Notes under the pieces: generated by a model | Told to the model about the DNA's origin: nothing | Databases searched by the model: none | What the model saw: the letters and a program-made list of their open reading frames with translations, nothing else | Assembly: GCA_039944855.1 (NCBI GenBank) | Contig: JBDUXZ010000002.1 | Location: 62,001-126,000 of the forward strand | Origin: Rhodothermales bacterium | GTDB lineage: Bacteria > Bacteroidota > Rhodothermia > Rhodothermales > JANQRZ01 | Length of the DNA: 64,000 bases | Direction: 5' to 3' | In this document: piece by piece, positions 9,755 through 19,450 of the stretch | How the letters are laid out: every line of letters begins with the position of its first letter | Position numbering within the stretch: position 1 is the stretch's first letter | Made by a program: the position numbers and the translations under genes

Positions 9755-9786
9755 CGTTCGGCCCTATTCCACCAGTCTGCTCGCGC

Positions 9787-11010
9787 ATGGAAATCAAAAC
9801 CCAAGAGACCACGCACGGCGATGGCCTCGCTCTCGAGGATGAGGCACGCCGGGAGCAAGCTTCCCAAACCCTCTGGACCGGGCTCGCCATTCTCTGGCAG
9901 CGTCGCCGGTTCATCGCGGGCGTTACGGCCCTGGCCGCCATCGTCAGCATCGTCGTTGCCCTGCTGATGCCGAAGTGGTATGCAGGCGAGGCGCGCGTGC
10001 TACGCTCAGAGGGCGGGATGTCGATCATGGGCATGATGGACCGCGCCTCCGGCGGCCTCAGCCGCCTGCTCGGAGCCGGCGGCGGTGACTACGTCCGCTA
10101 TCTCGCCATCCTCACGAGCCGGTCTATGCTGGAGTCCGTGGTGGAGGAGTTCGACCTCGTGCGCGTATATGACATTGAAGCCGATGATGACGAGAACCCG
10201 CTCGATATGGCTGTCGAAGAGCTGACAGACAATGTAGAGTTCGATGTGGACGTCGAGTTCGACTACCTCGCTGTACGCGCCTACGACAAGGATCCAGAGC
10301 AGGCTGCAGCGATGGCGAATTTCATCGTAGCGCAGCTGAATGAGGCGAATGCGCGCCTCACCTCGCAGAGCGCACGCGAGTCGCGCATTTTCATTGAGCA
10401 GCGACTCCGCAAAGCGGAATCCGACCTGGACTCCGTGCGGGGCGAACTCCAGCAGTTCCAAGAGGCAAATGGCTTCGTCGAGCTCGAATCCCAAGCTCAA
10501 GCGTTCATAACCTCCATGGCGACACTGAAGGGCCAAGTCGCCGAAGCAGAGGTCCGCTACCAGACGCTGGCCCAGCAGTATGGACCGGACAACCCGCAGG
10601 TGCAGGCGGCTCGCACCGCGTTGCAAGCCGCCCGCCGCCAAGTCAACGCGGCCCTCGGCGGACAAGACGCGATGCTTCCCGTTTCTATGCAAGAGTTGCC
10701 CTCGATGAGCCGACGCTATGCGGAGCTGATGCAAGACCAGCTCATTCAGGCAGAGGTCATCGAGAACATCTACCCGCTCTACGAGCAGTCCCTCTTCCAA
10801 GAGCGCAGTGAAGCCTCGGCGGTGCAGGTGGTGGACGAGGCCGTCCCGCCGATGCGAGCGGCCAAGCCTTCGCGGCGGATGATCGTGGTTGTCGTCACGC
10901 TCAGCGCCTTCATGCTGGCCTGCCTCTTCGCATTCGCACACGCGTGGCTGTGGCAAAACAGAGCACAGCTCGCTCATCGCCTGCACGCAGCCAGCCGCCG
11001 GGTGGCCTGA
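9787..11010 (+). CDS. Wzz/GumC-type chain-length determinant protein
   Basis: The product has 407 residues with the classical polysaccharide co-polymerase layout. A first membrane helix lies at about residues 46-63 and ends in the proline-containing L-L-M-P-K-W-Y. A long, largely helical periplasmic region follows, with coiled-coil character around residues 195-250, then a second membrane helix at about 362-385. There is no C-terminal tyrosine kinase domain. It begins 32 bp after the export gene and probably sets polymer length together with the Wzy-like protein downstream. Confidence 0.9.
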   Translation: MEIKTQETTHGDGLALEDEARREQASQTLWTGLAILWQRRRFIAGVTALAAIVSIVVALLMPKWYAGEARVLRSEGGMSIMGMMDRASGGLSRLLGAGGGDYVRYLAILTSRSMLESVVEEFDLVRVYDIEADDDENPLDMAVEELTDNVEFDVDVEFDYLAVRAYDKDPEQAAAMANFIVAQLNEANARLTSQSARESRIFIEQRLRKAESDLDSVRGELQQFQEANGFVELESQAQAFITSMATLKGQVAEAEVRYQTLAQQYGPDNPQVQAARTALQAARRQVNAALGGQDAMLPVSMQELPSMSRRYAELMQDQLIQAEVIENIYPLYEQSLFQERSEASAVQVVDEAVPPMRAAKPSRRMIVVVVTLSAFMLACLFAFAHAWLWQNRAQLAHRLHAASRRVA

Positions 11011-11014
11011 GCCA

Positions 11015-12502
11015 TTGGGCAACGAACCTTCCGCTGCAATCGAGGGCGCTCCGCTTGCGTTTCTGGAGGCGGTCGTGGTTTGGGGCACGCGTGCGCTCGC
11101 GGCGACGCTCGTGGGCATCCTCGTCGCCTTGCTCAGTCTAGCCTGGTACGCGCCCGAAGCTCTCCCCTTCCTGCCGCTCGCCCTCGTCGGTCTCTGCGGC
11201 ATCGCGGTGCTGTCCCGCTACCCCTTAGCGAACTTAGGCGTCGTACTCGCCGGCTTCGTCTTTGCGGTCAACTCCGACGAGGGCCTCCAGATATCGGAGG
11301 TCGTCTACGGCCTGTACCTCTACGCGTACGTGTTTTTCTGGTACGCGCGCCGACTCCTCCGTGGCGACAAGATCCTTTTCAGCGCAACGGATCGGGCCGC
11401 CCTCCTCTTCATCGTTGGAGGGGCCTTCCTGGGCGTAGCGATGGCCCTCGTATTCGGCGCCTCGCTCAGCGACTTGCGCTCCGACCTCACGGCGTTCCTC
11501 GTCCTCGCCCTCTACTTTCCTGTCAAGGAAGCCTGCCGCTGTGCACCGCGCGGTCCCGATGTCATCGTGTATGTGCTGATCGGCCTTGGGATTTTCCTCG
11601 GCATCCAGAACTTCATCGTCTTCCGGTCGATCATCTCTTCGGCTACGCTGGCATGGCAGGTGGCCGACGCCCGATTCGCCGCTACGGAAGCTCTGATCAT
11701 GATCAGCTCATCCGGGGTGTTGTTCCTCCTGCTCGACGCCGAACGGTGGCGTCATCGGCTAGGGTTGCTCGTGCTGCTCCTGTTCATGCTGGCTTCCCTC
11801 ATACTGACGAAGGGCCGGACGTTCTGGATGGCCTTCGCCTTCGGGACCGTCCTCTCGCTTCTCTTCCTCGGGGGTCGCCAGCGGTTCCGCTTGATCTTCC
11901 TTACGACCGTAGGCTCCGCCGTGCTCGTCCTCATCACGGTGACGTTCTTCGGTCAGCTCGCCGACCTCGTGTTTAGCGGAACGCTGAGGCGACTCGCCAC
12001 TCTACAGGACGCTTCGTCGCAGGACTTGTCGCTGATCGCCCGATTCATCGAGTGGAACGCGCTATGGGACTACATCGTGCGGAACCCTGTTCTGGGCTAC
12101 GGCTTCGGCACCACCTACCAGTTCTACGACATCATGGATGTGGGGACCGTGGACCGGACGTTTACGCATAATGGGTACCTCGGCGCGTGGTTCAAGCTCG
12201 GCATCTTCGGCCTTCTCGTGCTCCTCTTTCTATGGGTCAGTGGGATTTGGGATGCCGTCGTGGTCTACCGAACCCGTTTGCTCTCCGAGCGCTACCGCAC
12301 CTATGCGCTGCTCTCAATCGTGTCGCTCGCGGCGCTCGCGCTCGCGGCCAACGCGTCCATCTTCTTCATCTATATGAACCAGCTCTTCCCCTTCGCGCTC
12401 CTGACCGGGATGGCGAGTGGGCTCCGGCAGCGAAATCTCTCTCTCGTGGGACAAAGCCGAGCGGCGGCCGTCCAAGCTCACACGGCTGGCTCGGCGCTGT
12501 GA
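11015..12502 (+). CDS. O-antigen ligase/polymerase family membrane protein (Wzy-like)
   Basis: The product has about 495 residues and ten or more hydrophobic segments. A large extracytoplasmic loop after residue 300 contains N-P-V-L-G-Y-G-F-G, the usual signature of the O-antigen ligase/Wzy superfamily. It probably polymerises or ligates repeat units at the periplasmic face. The frame is open back to 10889, inside the wzz-like gene. TTG 11015, five bases after the wzz-like stop, avoids that overlap and is the chosen start; a GTG further in is also possible. Confidence 0.85.
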   Translation: MGNEPSAAIEGAPLAFLEAVVVWGTRALAATLVGILVALLSLAWYAPEALPFLPLALVGLCGIAVLSRYPLANLGVVLAGFVFAVNSDEGLQISEVVYGLYLYAYVFFWYARRLLRGDKILFSATDRAALLFIVGGAFLGVAMALVFGASLSDLRSDLTAFLVLALYFPVKEACRCAPRGPDVIVYVLIGLGIFLGIQNFIVFRSIISSATLAWQVADARFAATEALIMISSSGVLFLLLDAERWRHRLGLLVLLLFMLASLILTKGRTFWMAFAFGTVLSLLFLGGRQRFRLIFLTTVGSAVLVLITVTFFGQLADLVFSGTLRRLATLQDASSQDLSLIARFIEWNALWDYIVRNPVLGYGFGTTYQFYDIMDVGTVDRTFTHNGYLGAWFKLGIFGLLVLLFLWVSGIWDAVVVYRTRLLSERYRTYALLSIVSLAALALAANASIFFIYMNQLFPFALLTGMASGLRQRNLSLVGQSRAAAVQAHTAGSAL

Positions 12503-12906
12503 GCGCGGGGCACCAGACCCTGAAGAACGCTCGCTCGCTCGCGTGTGGCGTGACGGCCATCATTGCCCGCGATGCGGCCCGCGTCGGCTCCCACCCCGCG
12601 TCGGCTCCCACCCCGGTTCGGGGGCTGTAGCGTCCCAGCATCGCTGTCTTACAGGACGTAGTGTGAGGGCAGGTTGCTCGAAAGCTCTCCTTGTCCTTCG
12701 CCCTGATGGGGCGAGAGGACGTACCCCATACCGCCGGCGACCTTCAAGGGCAGACCATCGGGGTCCACGTTCTTGCCCCACAGGGGAGCGATGCCCGGCA
12801 CGACAGAGAAGGGGTGCATAGGCTACGGCTCTCGAGCAACGCGGCGGGACACTAGCTGCCCCAGCCGTCACATCCGGCGGCGTATTCCCTTGACTTTGGT
12901 ATCCTA
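12503..12906. other. 404-bp spacer with tandem 17-bp repeat; no convincing gene
   Basis: The spacer lies between the wzy-like and wzx-like genes. Two tandem copies of gcgtcggctcccacccc occupy 12581-12597 and 12598-12614. A 56-codon minus-strand frame (12649-12819) has no recognisable motif. The length is unusual for an otherwise tightly packed operon and may mark a deletion or an eroded gene. No promoter or terminator was recognised. Confidence 0.5.
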
Positions 12907-14337
12907 ATGAGTGCAGGTAGGCAGATTGCCAAAAACATGGGGGCGCTGACCCTAGCACGCGGGGTAACTGCGCTGCTCAGCCTCGGAACCTTCGCACATC
13001 TTACACGGGCGCTCGGGCCAGACCGGTTCGGGATTTTGAGCTGGGGTCTCGCCCTACTCCTTTACTTTTCACTTATCGTCGACCTTGGCCTGGGGGTCCT
13101 TGGGACTCGTGAGGTAGCCCGAGACACCAGTCGCGTTCGACGTCTGGCCGAGGAGATACTGACGCTGCGCTTGGTGCTTTTAGCGGTTGCCCTGAGCGGC
13201 TTCGCCCTCATCGTACTCCTCCTCGACAAGCCTCCGTTGTTCAAGTATGTTATCGCCGTAGAGGGTCTGGCGCTCGTTGGCCACGCATTTGCGTTTGACT
13301 GGGTGTATCAGGGAGTCCAGAGGATGGGCATCATCGCCCTTCGAAATGTGACGAGCGCACTCCTGACATTCGTCGGGGCTATCCTCATCGTTCGATCACC
13401 CGACGATGTGGTCTTAGCAGCCGTCATCACTACATCAGCCCTCCTACTCAGTAACGGCTGGATGGCCGTGACGTATTGGCGTGAGTTCGGCCCCCTTAGG
13501 CTACGCGTAGAGTGGACAGCTTGGAAACGCCTGGCCCGCCCGGCTTTCCCAATTGCCGCCTCCCTGCTCATGATCTACGTATACACGACGGTAGATCAGC
13601 TCATGCTGGGCTTGCTCCGCTCAGATACCGAAGTCGGATGGTATGCGGTCTCTTTCCGGATTCTGACGGCTGCCCTCATTGCGAGCGACGTCATCAACCA
13701 AGCCTTCCTCCCCGCTCTCTCTGAAGCCTATGGCAATCCGATGGCGATGCTCCACAGGGCTCGCACCTTCGCGACCGCTTTGTTCGCCCTCGGTCTCCCG
13801 ATCGCTGTAGGCGGAGCTGCTATGGCTCCCGAGATCGTCGTCCTCTTTGCGGGTGATGACTTCGCGCCTGCTACGGTATCGCTAACGCTCCTCATGATCA
13901 ATGTCGGCCTCGTTTACATCGGCAAGGCATTCGGCGACTCGCTCATTGCTTGGGATCGCGAGCGGGCCTTCCTGTGGATCGCCACGGCTGGAGCCTTACT
14001 CAACATCGCGCTGAACGCCATACTGATCCCGGCTTTTGGCCTGAACGGCGCGGCTGTGGCGACGGTCATATGTGGCGGCGGTGTCACCGTGGGGCTTGCC
14101 GTGACATACTACCGTGCCTTCGGGACCCTCTTCCTTCCCGAGTTAGCACGCACCGCGCTCGCTACCGCAGTATGCGTCGGGGTTCCGGTATGGCTCGGCC
14201 GTGCTTGGGAATGGCCCCTCCTCGTCATCGTTCCAGTGTGCGTGCTACTCTACGGAGGGGGGCTCGTGATTTTCCGTGTCATCCGCCCGAGCACGCTCGC
14301 CGTTCTTCGAAGGACGGCTCCAACAGAGTCAACTTGA
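12907..14337 (+). CDS. Wzx-type oligosaccharide flippase
   Basis: The product has 476 residues and about 12-14 membrane segments. The N-terminal pattern N-M-G-A-L-T-L-A-R-G-V-T-A-L-L-S-L-G-T-F is typical of polysaccharide flippases (MOP superfamily). It probably moves lipid-linked repeat units across the inner membrane for the Wzy-like polymerase encoded just upstream. Third codon positions are less GC-rich than in housekeeping genes of the window, consistent with lateral acquisition of the locus. Confidence 0.9.
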   Translation: MSAGRQIAKNMGALTLARGVTALLSLGTFAHLTRALGPDRFGILSWGLALLLYFSLIVDLGLGVLGTREVARDTSRVRRLAEEILTLRLVLLAVALSGFALIVLLLDKPPLFKYVIAVEGLALVGHAFAFDWVYQGVQRMGIIALRNVTSALLTFVGAILIVRSPDDVVLAAVITTSALLLSNGWMAVTYWREFGPLRLRVEWTAWKRLARPAFPIAASLLMIYVYTTVDQLMLGLLRSDTEVGWYAVSFRILTAALIASDVINQAFLPALSEAYGNPMAMLHRARTFATALFALGLPIAVGGAAMAPEIVVLFAGDDFAPATVSLTLLMINVGLVYIGKAFGDSLIAWDRERAFLWIATAGALLNIALNAILIPAFGLNGAAVATVICGGGVTVGLAVTYYRAFGTLFLPELARTALATAVCVGVPVWLGRAWEWPLLVIVPVCVLLYGGGLVIFRVIRPSTLAVLRRTAPTEST

Positions 14338-14415
14338 CAGAGCACAGTGAGCCCGTAGATTCTGTTGGTATCACTCCATCCTCCGCCCCACCCAATACGG
14401 GATTCGCTGCACGAC

Positions 14416-15183
14416 ATGCCTAAAGTCGCCCCCCCGCTGGACATATTCCCTGCTTACGACAAGCGCCGTGCAGAAAGCACGGGGCTCCGCAGGTGGATCT
14501 ACAAGCTTTCCCCGATTCCGCTGCACACCCTCACGCCCCTCGTGTTCGAATTGCGGTTATCCGTCCTGCGCATGCTCACTCGACGGGTGCCTCGACAGTT
14601 TCAGGGGATGCGTGACCTGCTCGTCAACATTGGGCCGGGACCGTACGGCAAACCTGGCTGGGTGAACGTAGACATTTTTAAGGCGGAGGGTATTGACTGC
14701 GTGTACGACTGCCGCAAGCATTTGCCCTTCCCGGACCACGCTGTCCGCGCCCTGTTTTGCGAGCACGTCTTCGAGCACATCGACTACACCGAGGAGGCCC
14801 CGCACTTCCTCGCCGAATGTTATCGAGTACTACAACCGGGAGGCGTCGTCCGAATCATCGTGCCGGACGCCGAGGCATACCTCCGGGCCTATTGCGAGAG
14901 TGGCTGGGAGCGGCTCGCCGAGGTCCGACAACTCGGCGAGAACCGCTACGATCCCCATCACGGTGGTCACTACCGTACGAAGATGGAGCTCATCAACGTC
15001 CTATTCCGACAAGGCTTTGAACACAAGTTCCTGTACGATTACGAAACCCTGGCGCTGTTACTGAAGGACGCCGGGTTTTCGCAGGTGAACCGCGGGACCT
15101 TCGGAGAGTCCGTGCTGGATGAACTCAAGATTGACAAGCCCGAGCGCGCTTCCGAGAGTCTTTACGTTGAGGCCATCAAATAG
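14416..15183 (+). CDS. Class I SAM-dependent methyltransferase
   Basis: The product has 255 residues from ATG 14416; the frame extends to 14365 but similarity begins later. The SAM fold is marked by L-V-N-I-G-P-G-P-Y-G (motif I), V-N-V-D-I-F, the helix F-C-E-H-V-F-E-H-I, and Y-R-V-L-Q-P-G-G-V-V-R. This subtype is common in polysaccharide loci, where it is predicted to methylate a sugar or the growing glycan. The actual substrate is unknown. It lies in the polysaccharide operon, 47 bp before a glycosyltransferase. Confidence 0.82.
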   Translation: MPKVAPPLDIFPAYDKRRAESTGLRRWIYKLSPIPLHTLTPLVFELRLSVLRMLTRRVPRQFQGMRDLLVNIGPGPYGKPGWVNVDIFKAEGIDCVYDCRKHLPFPDHAVRALFCEHVFEHIDYTEEAPHFLAECYRVLQPGGVVRIIVPDAEAYLRAYCESGWERLAEVRQLGENRYDPHHGGHYRTKMELINVLFRQGFEHKFLYDYETLALLLKDAGFSQVNRGTFGESVLDELKIDKPERASESLYVEAIK

Positions 15184-15229
15184 CCTCAACGTAGACGAGA
15201 CTCTTGAAACCTCCGATTTCGCCAAGTTG

Positions 15230-16471
15230 ATGTCCGATCCGTATCGTCACCGCCTCATGCTGTTCGAGCCGAACAGCGGGGGGCACCACGCTGGGTACAT
15301 CGCCCACGTCCTCCAGGCATGGCGCAACCTCACCCTTCCGGGCCGCATCGCGGCGGTCGTCTCGCCGCGGCTTTTTGACGAGCACCCTACGCTGCGGGAC
15401 CTCGCGTTCGACGATGGGCACGGTGCAGCGGAGTTTGTGGAAATGCCCGAGGCTCCGGCGCTGAAGGGGCGCTCTCTTCTGGCGAAGGGGATCGGAGAGC
15501 GGCGTCTGCTCAAGGAGTACACCGAGCGGCTGCGGCCCGAACACGTCGTCCACATGTTCATGGACCACGGCCAGTTTGCCCTCGCCACCGGCCTCCGGTT
15601 CTCGTACCCCGTCGAGATCTCCGGCCTTTTCCTCCGCATCTCCCACCAACGTGCGCTCCCCGACGAGACCATGCACGAGCGCGTCGTTCGGCTACGGAAG
15701 CGGTGGCTGCTATGGGCCGCCCTCCGCAACCCCCACATGGGCGTCGTCTTCTCGGCGGACCCGACTGTCGCTCCAGCCGTCCGCGCGCTCGATCCCAGTG
15801 CACGGACCGCAACGCTTCCCGACCCGGTGCCCCTCCCGTCTGGGAATGCCGAGCCGGTCGAGACACGGATGGCCTATGGGGTGGAGCCGGACCGGCAACT
15901 CGTCCTGCTCTTCGGCGTGCTCGCCGAGCGGAAAGGGGTCTTCAAAATGCTGGAGGCGCTTCGCCGACTGCCCGACGCGGTCTGCGCCCGCCTCTGCGTC
16001 CTCTTCGCTGGACCGGTGGAAACGGGGCTCGAAGGGCGGCTACACTCTGCTATGGATGCTGTGCGGCGCGAGCATCCGGTCCAACTCCTCCTCCACGAAG
16101 CCTACCTCCACGAGCCCGAGATCAACGCGCTCTTGGGCGCTGCCGACCTCGCCCTTCTTCCCTACCAGGGGCACTCCGGAACAAGCTCCGTCCTCATCCG
16201 AGCGTCCGGGACACAGCGCCCTGTCTTGAGCCAGAGCTATGGCCTGATGGGCGAGCAGGTCCGCGAGCACGCGCTCGGCCAAGCCGTCGACGCCTCCGAT
16301 CCGCAAGCCATCGCTGATGGGCTCATTCGCTTTCTCGAAAACCCAACGGTAGGATTCGATCCGGCCCGAGCCCGAGCCTTCGCCGAGATGCACACGCCCC
16401 ACGCATACGCCGAGGCCATGCTCGCCCACCTCGACCTGCTGACTTCCCGCTCCGGCGTCCCGTCGCCGTGA
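15230..16471 (+). CDS. Glycosyltransferase, GT4-like
   Basis: The product has about 413 residues from ATG 15230. An open frame back to 15119 overlaps the methyltransferase and is not used. The N-terminus L-M-L-F-E-P-N-S-G-G-H-H-A-G-Y fits a GT-B donor/acceptor fold. The C-terminal half has L-L-F-G-V-L-A-E-R-K-G-V-F and a late L-L-P-Y-Q-G-H-S-G-T-S-S segment at the usual sugar-nucleotide site. It probably adds one sugar of the repeat unit in the cytoplasm. Sugar specificity cannot be deduced. Confidence 0.8.
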   Translation: MSDPYRHRLMLFEPNSGGHHAGYIAHVLQAWRNLTLPGRIAAVVSPRLFDEHPTLRDLAFDDGHGAAEFVEMPEAPALKGRSLLAKGIGERRLLKEYTERLRPEHVVHMFMDHGQFALATGLRFSYPVEISGLFLRISHQRALPDETMHERVVRLRKRWLLWAALRNPHMGVVFSADPTVAPAVRALDPSARTATLPDPVPLPSGNAEPVETRMAYGVEPDRQLVLLFGVLAERKGVFKMLEALRRLPDAVCARLCVLFAGPVETGLEGRLHSAMDAVRREHPVQLLLHEAYLHEPEINALLGAADLALLPYQGHSGTSSVLIRASGTQRPVLSQSYGLMGEQVREHALGQAVDASDPQAIADGLIRFLENPTVGFDPARARAFAEMHTPHAYAEAMLAHLDLLTSRSGVPSP

Positions 16472-17293
16472 GGGCAGCGGTCGCAACATCCACGCGGCCC
16501 CTCCTGCTCCGGCAACCCTGCCTCGGCCTGGCGAACACTGACACATTCAGCCTGCGCTTGCCGACTCGTGCCATCTGAAGCGAGTTCCTCGAGCTGGATG
16601 CCCCGTCTATCTCCCCCCGCGTGACGGTCTCCATCTTCACTATCACGTACTTCCGAGTGACGAGGAACCGCTTGATAAGACGTACCGCATCCTCGCAGAC
16701 CGCTATCTCTTCTCAACTCGCCCGCCCTCTCCATCAACGATCGAATCGGAATTGCTGACGCTTTTCAGGCTCGTGGAATGCGATGCGTGAACACAGCGGA
16801 CAATCCCAAAGTAGAGGAGCCAGCCACAGAAATGTCTTCATACCGCTGAGATCCTTGACCTCCGAACTGACCTATGGAGAGGAAGGGGACCACCCGTTCC
16901 TCAATCCGAAGACACTACATTCATCACCACGTACCGTTATCGATGGGTAGGAATGGAAGACCCGGACCCTGGACAGTCGGGTGCGCTCCTAGTATTGCCC
17001 TTCGCGCACCCTGTCGCTATTCTGGGATCGAGCTTGAGGGTTTCTTGCTGGGCTATTGGTTTCCGAACGGAACCGGTGCGCCAGACAACCACCGTACCAT
17101 AACGCGCCGCAGCGTCTCAACCTGCGCCTTCTCCACTAGCGACGCCCCTGCCGTACCGCGCAGACGTAGTGATCGATGGAAGCGAATCCTTGACCAGGTC
17201 GCTGCCTCGCACACCATAAGCCACGCCTCGCGTAATGAGACCGTTGTTTCTCGGCAACGCACTCCATAATCAGATCACTTCCTCACGACCGCT
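16472..17293. other. 822-bp gene-poor stretch in the polysaccharide locus, possible eroded coding DNA
   Basis: No intact gene is recognised. Protein-like but startless frames occur. One at about 16537-16790 (plus) includes P-L-D-K-T-Y-R-I-L-A-D-R-Y-L-F-S-T. Another, ending at 17102, includes T-F-I-T-T-Y-R-Y-R-W-V-G-M-E-D-P. Neither could be matched to a family. A 131-codon ATG frame at 16874-17269 has poor composition. The pattern suggests one or two genes broken by frameshifts, and base composition is lower in GC than the flanks. This is an impression from reading, not a proven pseudogene. Confidence 0.35.
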
Positions 17294-18550
17294 TTGCCCA
17301 CTCCGATTCGTCGCGTTTGCATTCAATGGCCTAGGCTTGGGCCGCTGCATCTCAACAGGTTGCGTGCCGCTCACGAGGTGCTTGGCCGCCACGGTATCGA
17401 GGTCGTTGCGCTGGAGATCGCAAGCAACGACGCCATCTACGACTGGCGCGAGGAGCAGGCTCCGACACCGTATCCCCGCGAGACGTTGTTCCCCGGTCGC
17501 AATTACGACAACCTGACGCCGGAGCAACTCCATACGGTCACCACGGAGGCCCTCGACAAGCTCAACCCTGACGCCGTCCACATCCACAGCTATGCGACGC
17601 CCGATGCCAGGGCATGCCTTGCTTGGTGCCGTCGCCATCGCCGTGTTGCTGTATGCATGGCCGAGAGCAAAGAGAGCGATGCCCCACGGATATGGTGGCG
17701 CGAGAGACTCAAACACGTCATTGCTTCGGAGTTCGACGCTGCTCAAGCTTCCGGCTCCCCAGGAACTCGCTACGCAGTCAAACTGGGGATCCCTGCCTCT
17801 CGCATCTTCATTGGCTATAGCGTCGTCGATAACGAGTACTTCGCGGAGCATGCGCTGATCGCTCAGAACGATCCCTCGGGAGTCCGCCATCTGCCAGGCC
17901 TCGGCGATCCGACTCCCTTTTTCTTTGCCTCGGCCAGATTCATAGAGCGCAAGAACCTTCCAGCGCTCCTGCACGCCTACGCCCGCTACCGCCGCGAGAG
18001 CCCTGAACCTTGGCGGCTTGTGCTCATCGGAGATGGCCCGCTCCGTCCTCAGCTCGAACAAATCATTGCCGATGAGCAGATAGAGGGCATAACGCTGGCC
18101 GGATGGATGCAGATCGAGCACCTCCCCTCGTACTACGGGCTCGCGTCCGCTTTCGTCCATACTGCTGAGGTCGACCAGTGGGGTCTCGTGGTGAACGAGG
18201 CCATGGCTGCCGGCCTCCCCGTCATCGTTTCCACCGGAACCGGGTGCTCCGAGGACCTCGTCCACGACGGCGAGAACGGGTTCACGTTCCGGCCCGACGA
18301 TATCGCCACGCTTGCTCGCCACCTCTACGCTGTGGCGCACGAGGTCGATCGCGATGGCTTCGCCCAGCGATCCCGCGAGATCATCGCGGAGTGGCCGCTG
18401 GAACGATTTGGAACCAGCCTCCACCAAGCTGTCGAGGCCGGAGCGGAGGTGGCTGACCGGCGGGGCTTTAGCCTGCTTGCGCGCGCCGCCCTGTGGGCTT
18501 TGCGGAAGGCGTCACGGTCAATCACGTCGTTCCATAGCATTGCGAGGTAG
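17294..18550 (+). CDS. Glycosyltransferase family 4 protein
   Basis: The product is a 418-residue GT-B enzyme, apparently starting with TTG 17294. The C-terminal domain shows A-S-A-R-F-I-E-R-K-N-L-P-A-L-L, then L-I-G-D-G-P-L, and the nucleotide-sugar site E-V-D-Q-W-G-L-V-V-N-E-A-M-A-A-G-L-P-V-I, the canonical E-x7-E region of GT4 enzymes. It should transfer an activated sugar to the lipid-linked repeat unit. It follows the gene-poor stretch, so its start and upstream region may have been rearranged. Confidence 0.87.
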   Translation: MPTPIRRVCIQWPRLGPLHLNRLRAAHEVLGRHGIEVVALEIASNDAIYDWREEQAPTPYPRETLFPGRNYDNLTPEQLHTVTTEALDKLNPDAVHIHSYATPDARACLAWCRRHRRVAVCMAESKESDAPRIWWRERLKHVIASEFDAAQASGSPGTRYAVKLGIPASRIFIGYSVVDNEYFAEHALIAQNDPSGVRHLPGLGDPTPFFFASARFIERKNLPALLHAYARYRRESPEPWRLVLIGDGPLRPQLEQIIADEQIEGITLAGWMQIEHLPSYYGLASAFVHTAEVDQWGLVVNEAMAAGLPVIVSTGTGCSEDLVHDGENGFTFRPDDIATLARHLYAVAHEVDRDGFAQRSREIIAEWPLERFGTSLHQAVEAGAEVADRRGFSLLARAALWALRKASRSITSFHSIAR

Positions 18551-18635
18551 CAACCGCTCGGCTCTCACGCGCTTATTCTTAACTCCAGCCGCCCTCCCTC
18601 CTTCGCTCGTTTACCTAGCTAGTAACCCCGTCGCT

Positions 18636-19430
18636 ATGACTGCCCCCAACTCTCTCCAAGACCGTGTCGAGCGCGAACGCGCCGCGCACACCGAGGACGA
18701 CGTGCTGGGCCGGAGTGCCCAACTCAAGGACCGGTTCAGCCACATCTGGCGCTACCCCGCCCTCCGCCGACTCCTCGACACCCTCGAAGGCCATCTCTCC
18801 AACCTCGACGGGAAGCGCGTTCTCGACCTCGGCTGCGGGCGTGGCGAGCGGAGCCTGACGCTGCTCGAACGAGGCGCCACCGTCGACGGCATCGACATTT
18901 CCCCTGTCTACATCGGACAGGCCGAGGACGAAGCCCGCGCCGCCGGCTTCCCCGACGCCCGCTTCACGTTCATCGCCGGCGACGCGCACCACCTCCCGTA
19001 CGACGACGCCTCGTTCGACCTCGTCGTCGGCGACGGCATCCTTCACCACCTCGACCTCGACGCAGCGCTCGGCGAGGTCCACCGCGTCCTGAAGCCGGGC
19101 GGACGGGCGCTCTTTCGCGAGCCACTCCTCGACAACCCCCTCCTCAAACTCTTCCGCGCCCTCACGCCGAAGGCACGCACCGAGGACGAGCTCCCGCTCA
19201 GCACGTCGGACCTCCAGCAAATCGAGGCCTCGGACCGGTGGAACGTCGAGAGCTCGTACTGCGGCCTCCTCAGCGCCCCGGTTGCCGTGGTGACATCGTT
19301 CGTGCTGCGCCCCTTCCCGAACAACGTCTTCCTCCGTGCCGCCGACCGGGTGGAGCAGGCCTTGGCTAGCCGGAAATCGCTCCACGCGAAGCATCAGTAC
19401 GTCCTGCTCAATCTCGTGCGTCGCGCCTGA
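18636..19430 (+). CDS. Class I SAM-dependent methyltransferase
   Basis: The product has 264 residues from ATG 18636. Motif I is V-L-D-L-G-C-G-R-G-E-R-S, followed by V-D-G-I-D-I-S, an acidic motif in F-I-A-G-D-A-H-H-L-P, and V-L-K-P-G-G-R-A-L-F-R-E-P. This is the UbiE/Methyltransf_11 type. It closes the polysaccharide locus and could modify a sugar or a lipid; the substrate is not evident. Codon use is more GC-biased than in the wzx-to-glycosyltransferase block, so it may belong to the resident genome. Confidence 0.85.
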   Translation: MTAPNSLQDRVERERAAHTEDDVLGRSAQLKDRFSHIWRYPALRRLLDTLEGHLSNLDGKRVLDLGCGRGERSLTLLERGATVDGIDISPVYIGQAEDEARAAGFPDARFTFIAGDAHHLPYDDASFDLVVGDGILHHLDLDAALGEVHRVLKPGGRALFREPLLDNPLLKLFRALTPKARTEDELPLSTSDLQQIEASDRWNVESSYCGLLSAPVAVVTSFVLRPFPNNVFLRAADRVEQALASRKSLHAKHQYVLLNLVRRA

Positions 19431-19450
19431 CCCCGTAGGCGCAGCCGGGG

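Noticed and set aside
10889-11014. Upstream extension of the wzy-like gene
   Set aside because: It lies entirely inside the wzz-like gene and its residues lack membrane character; TTG 11015 right after the wzz-like stop is more likely.
12649-12819. 56-codon minus-strand frame in the wzy-wzx spacer
   Set aside because: It is short, with no recognisable motif and no neighbour context; the S-P-H-Q-G-E-G-like part resembles common intergenic repeat translations.
16874-17269. 131-codon ATG frame in the gene-poor stretch
   Set aside because: Composition is erratic, no motif is visible, and other frames in the same place look more protein-like; treated as non-coding or decayed.
18312-18635. Upstream extension of the second methyltransferase
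   Set aside because: It overlaps the glycosyltransferase gene; similarity begins at ATG 18636.
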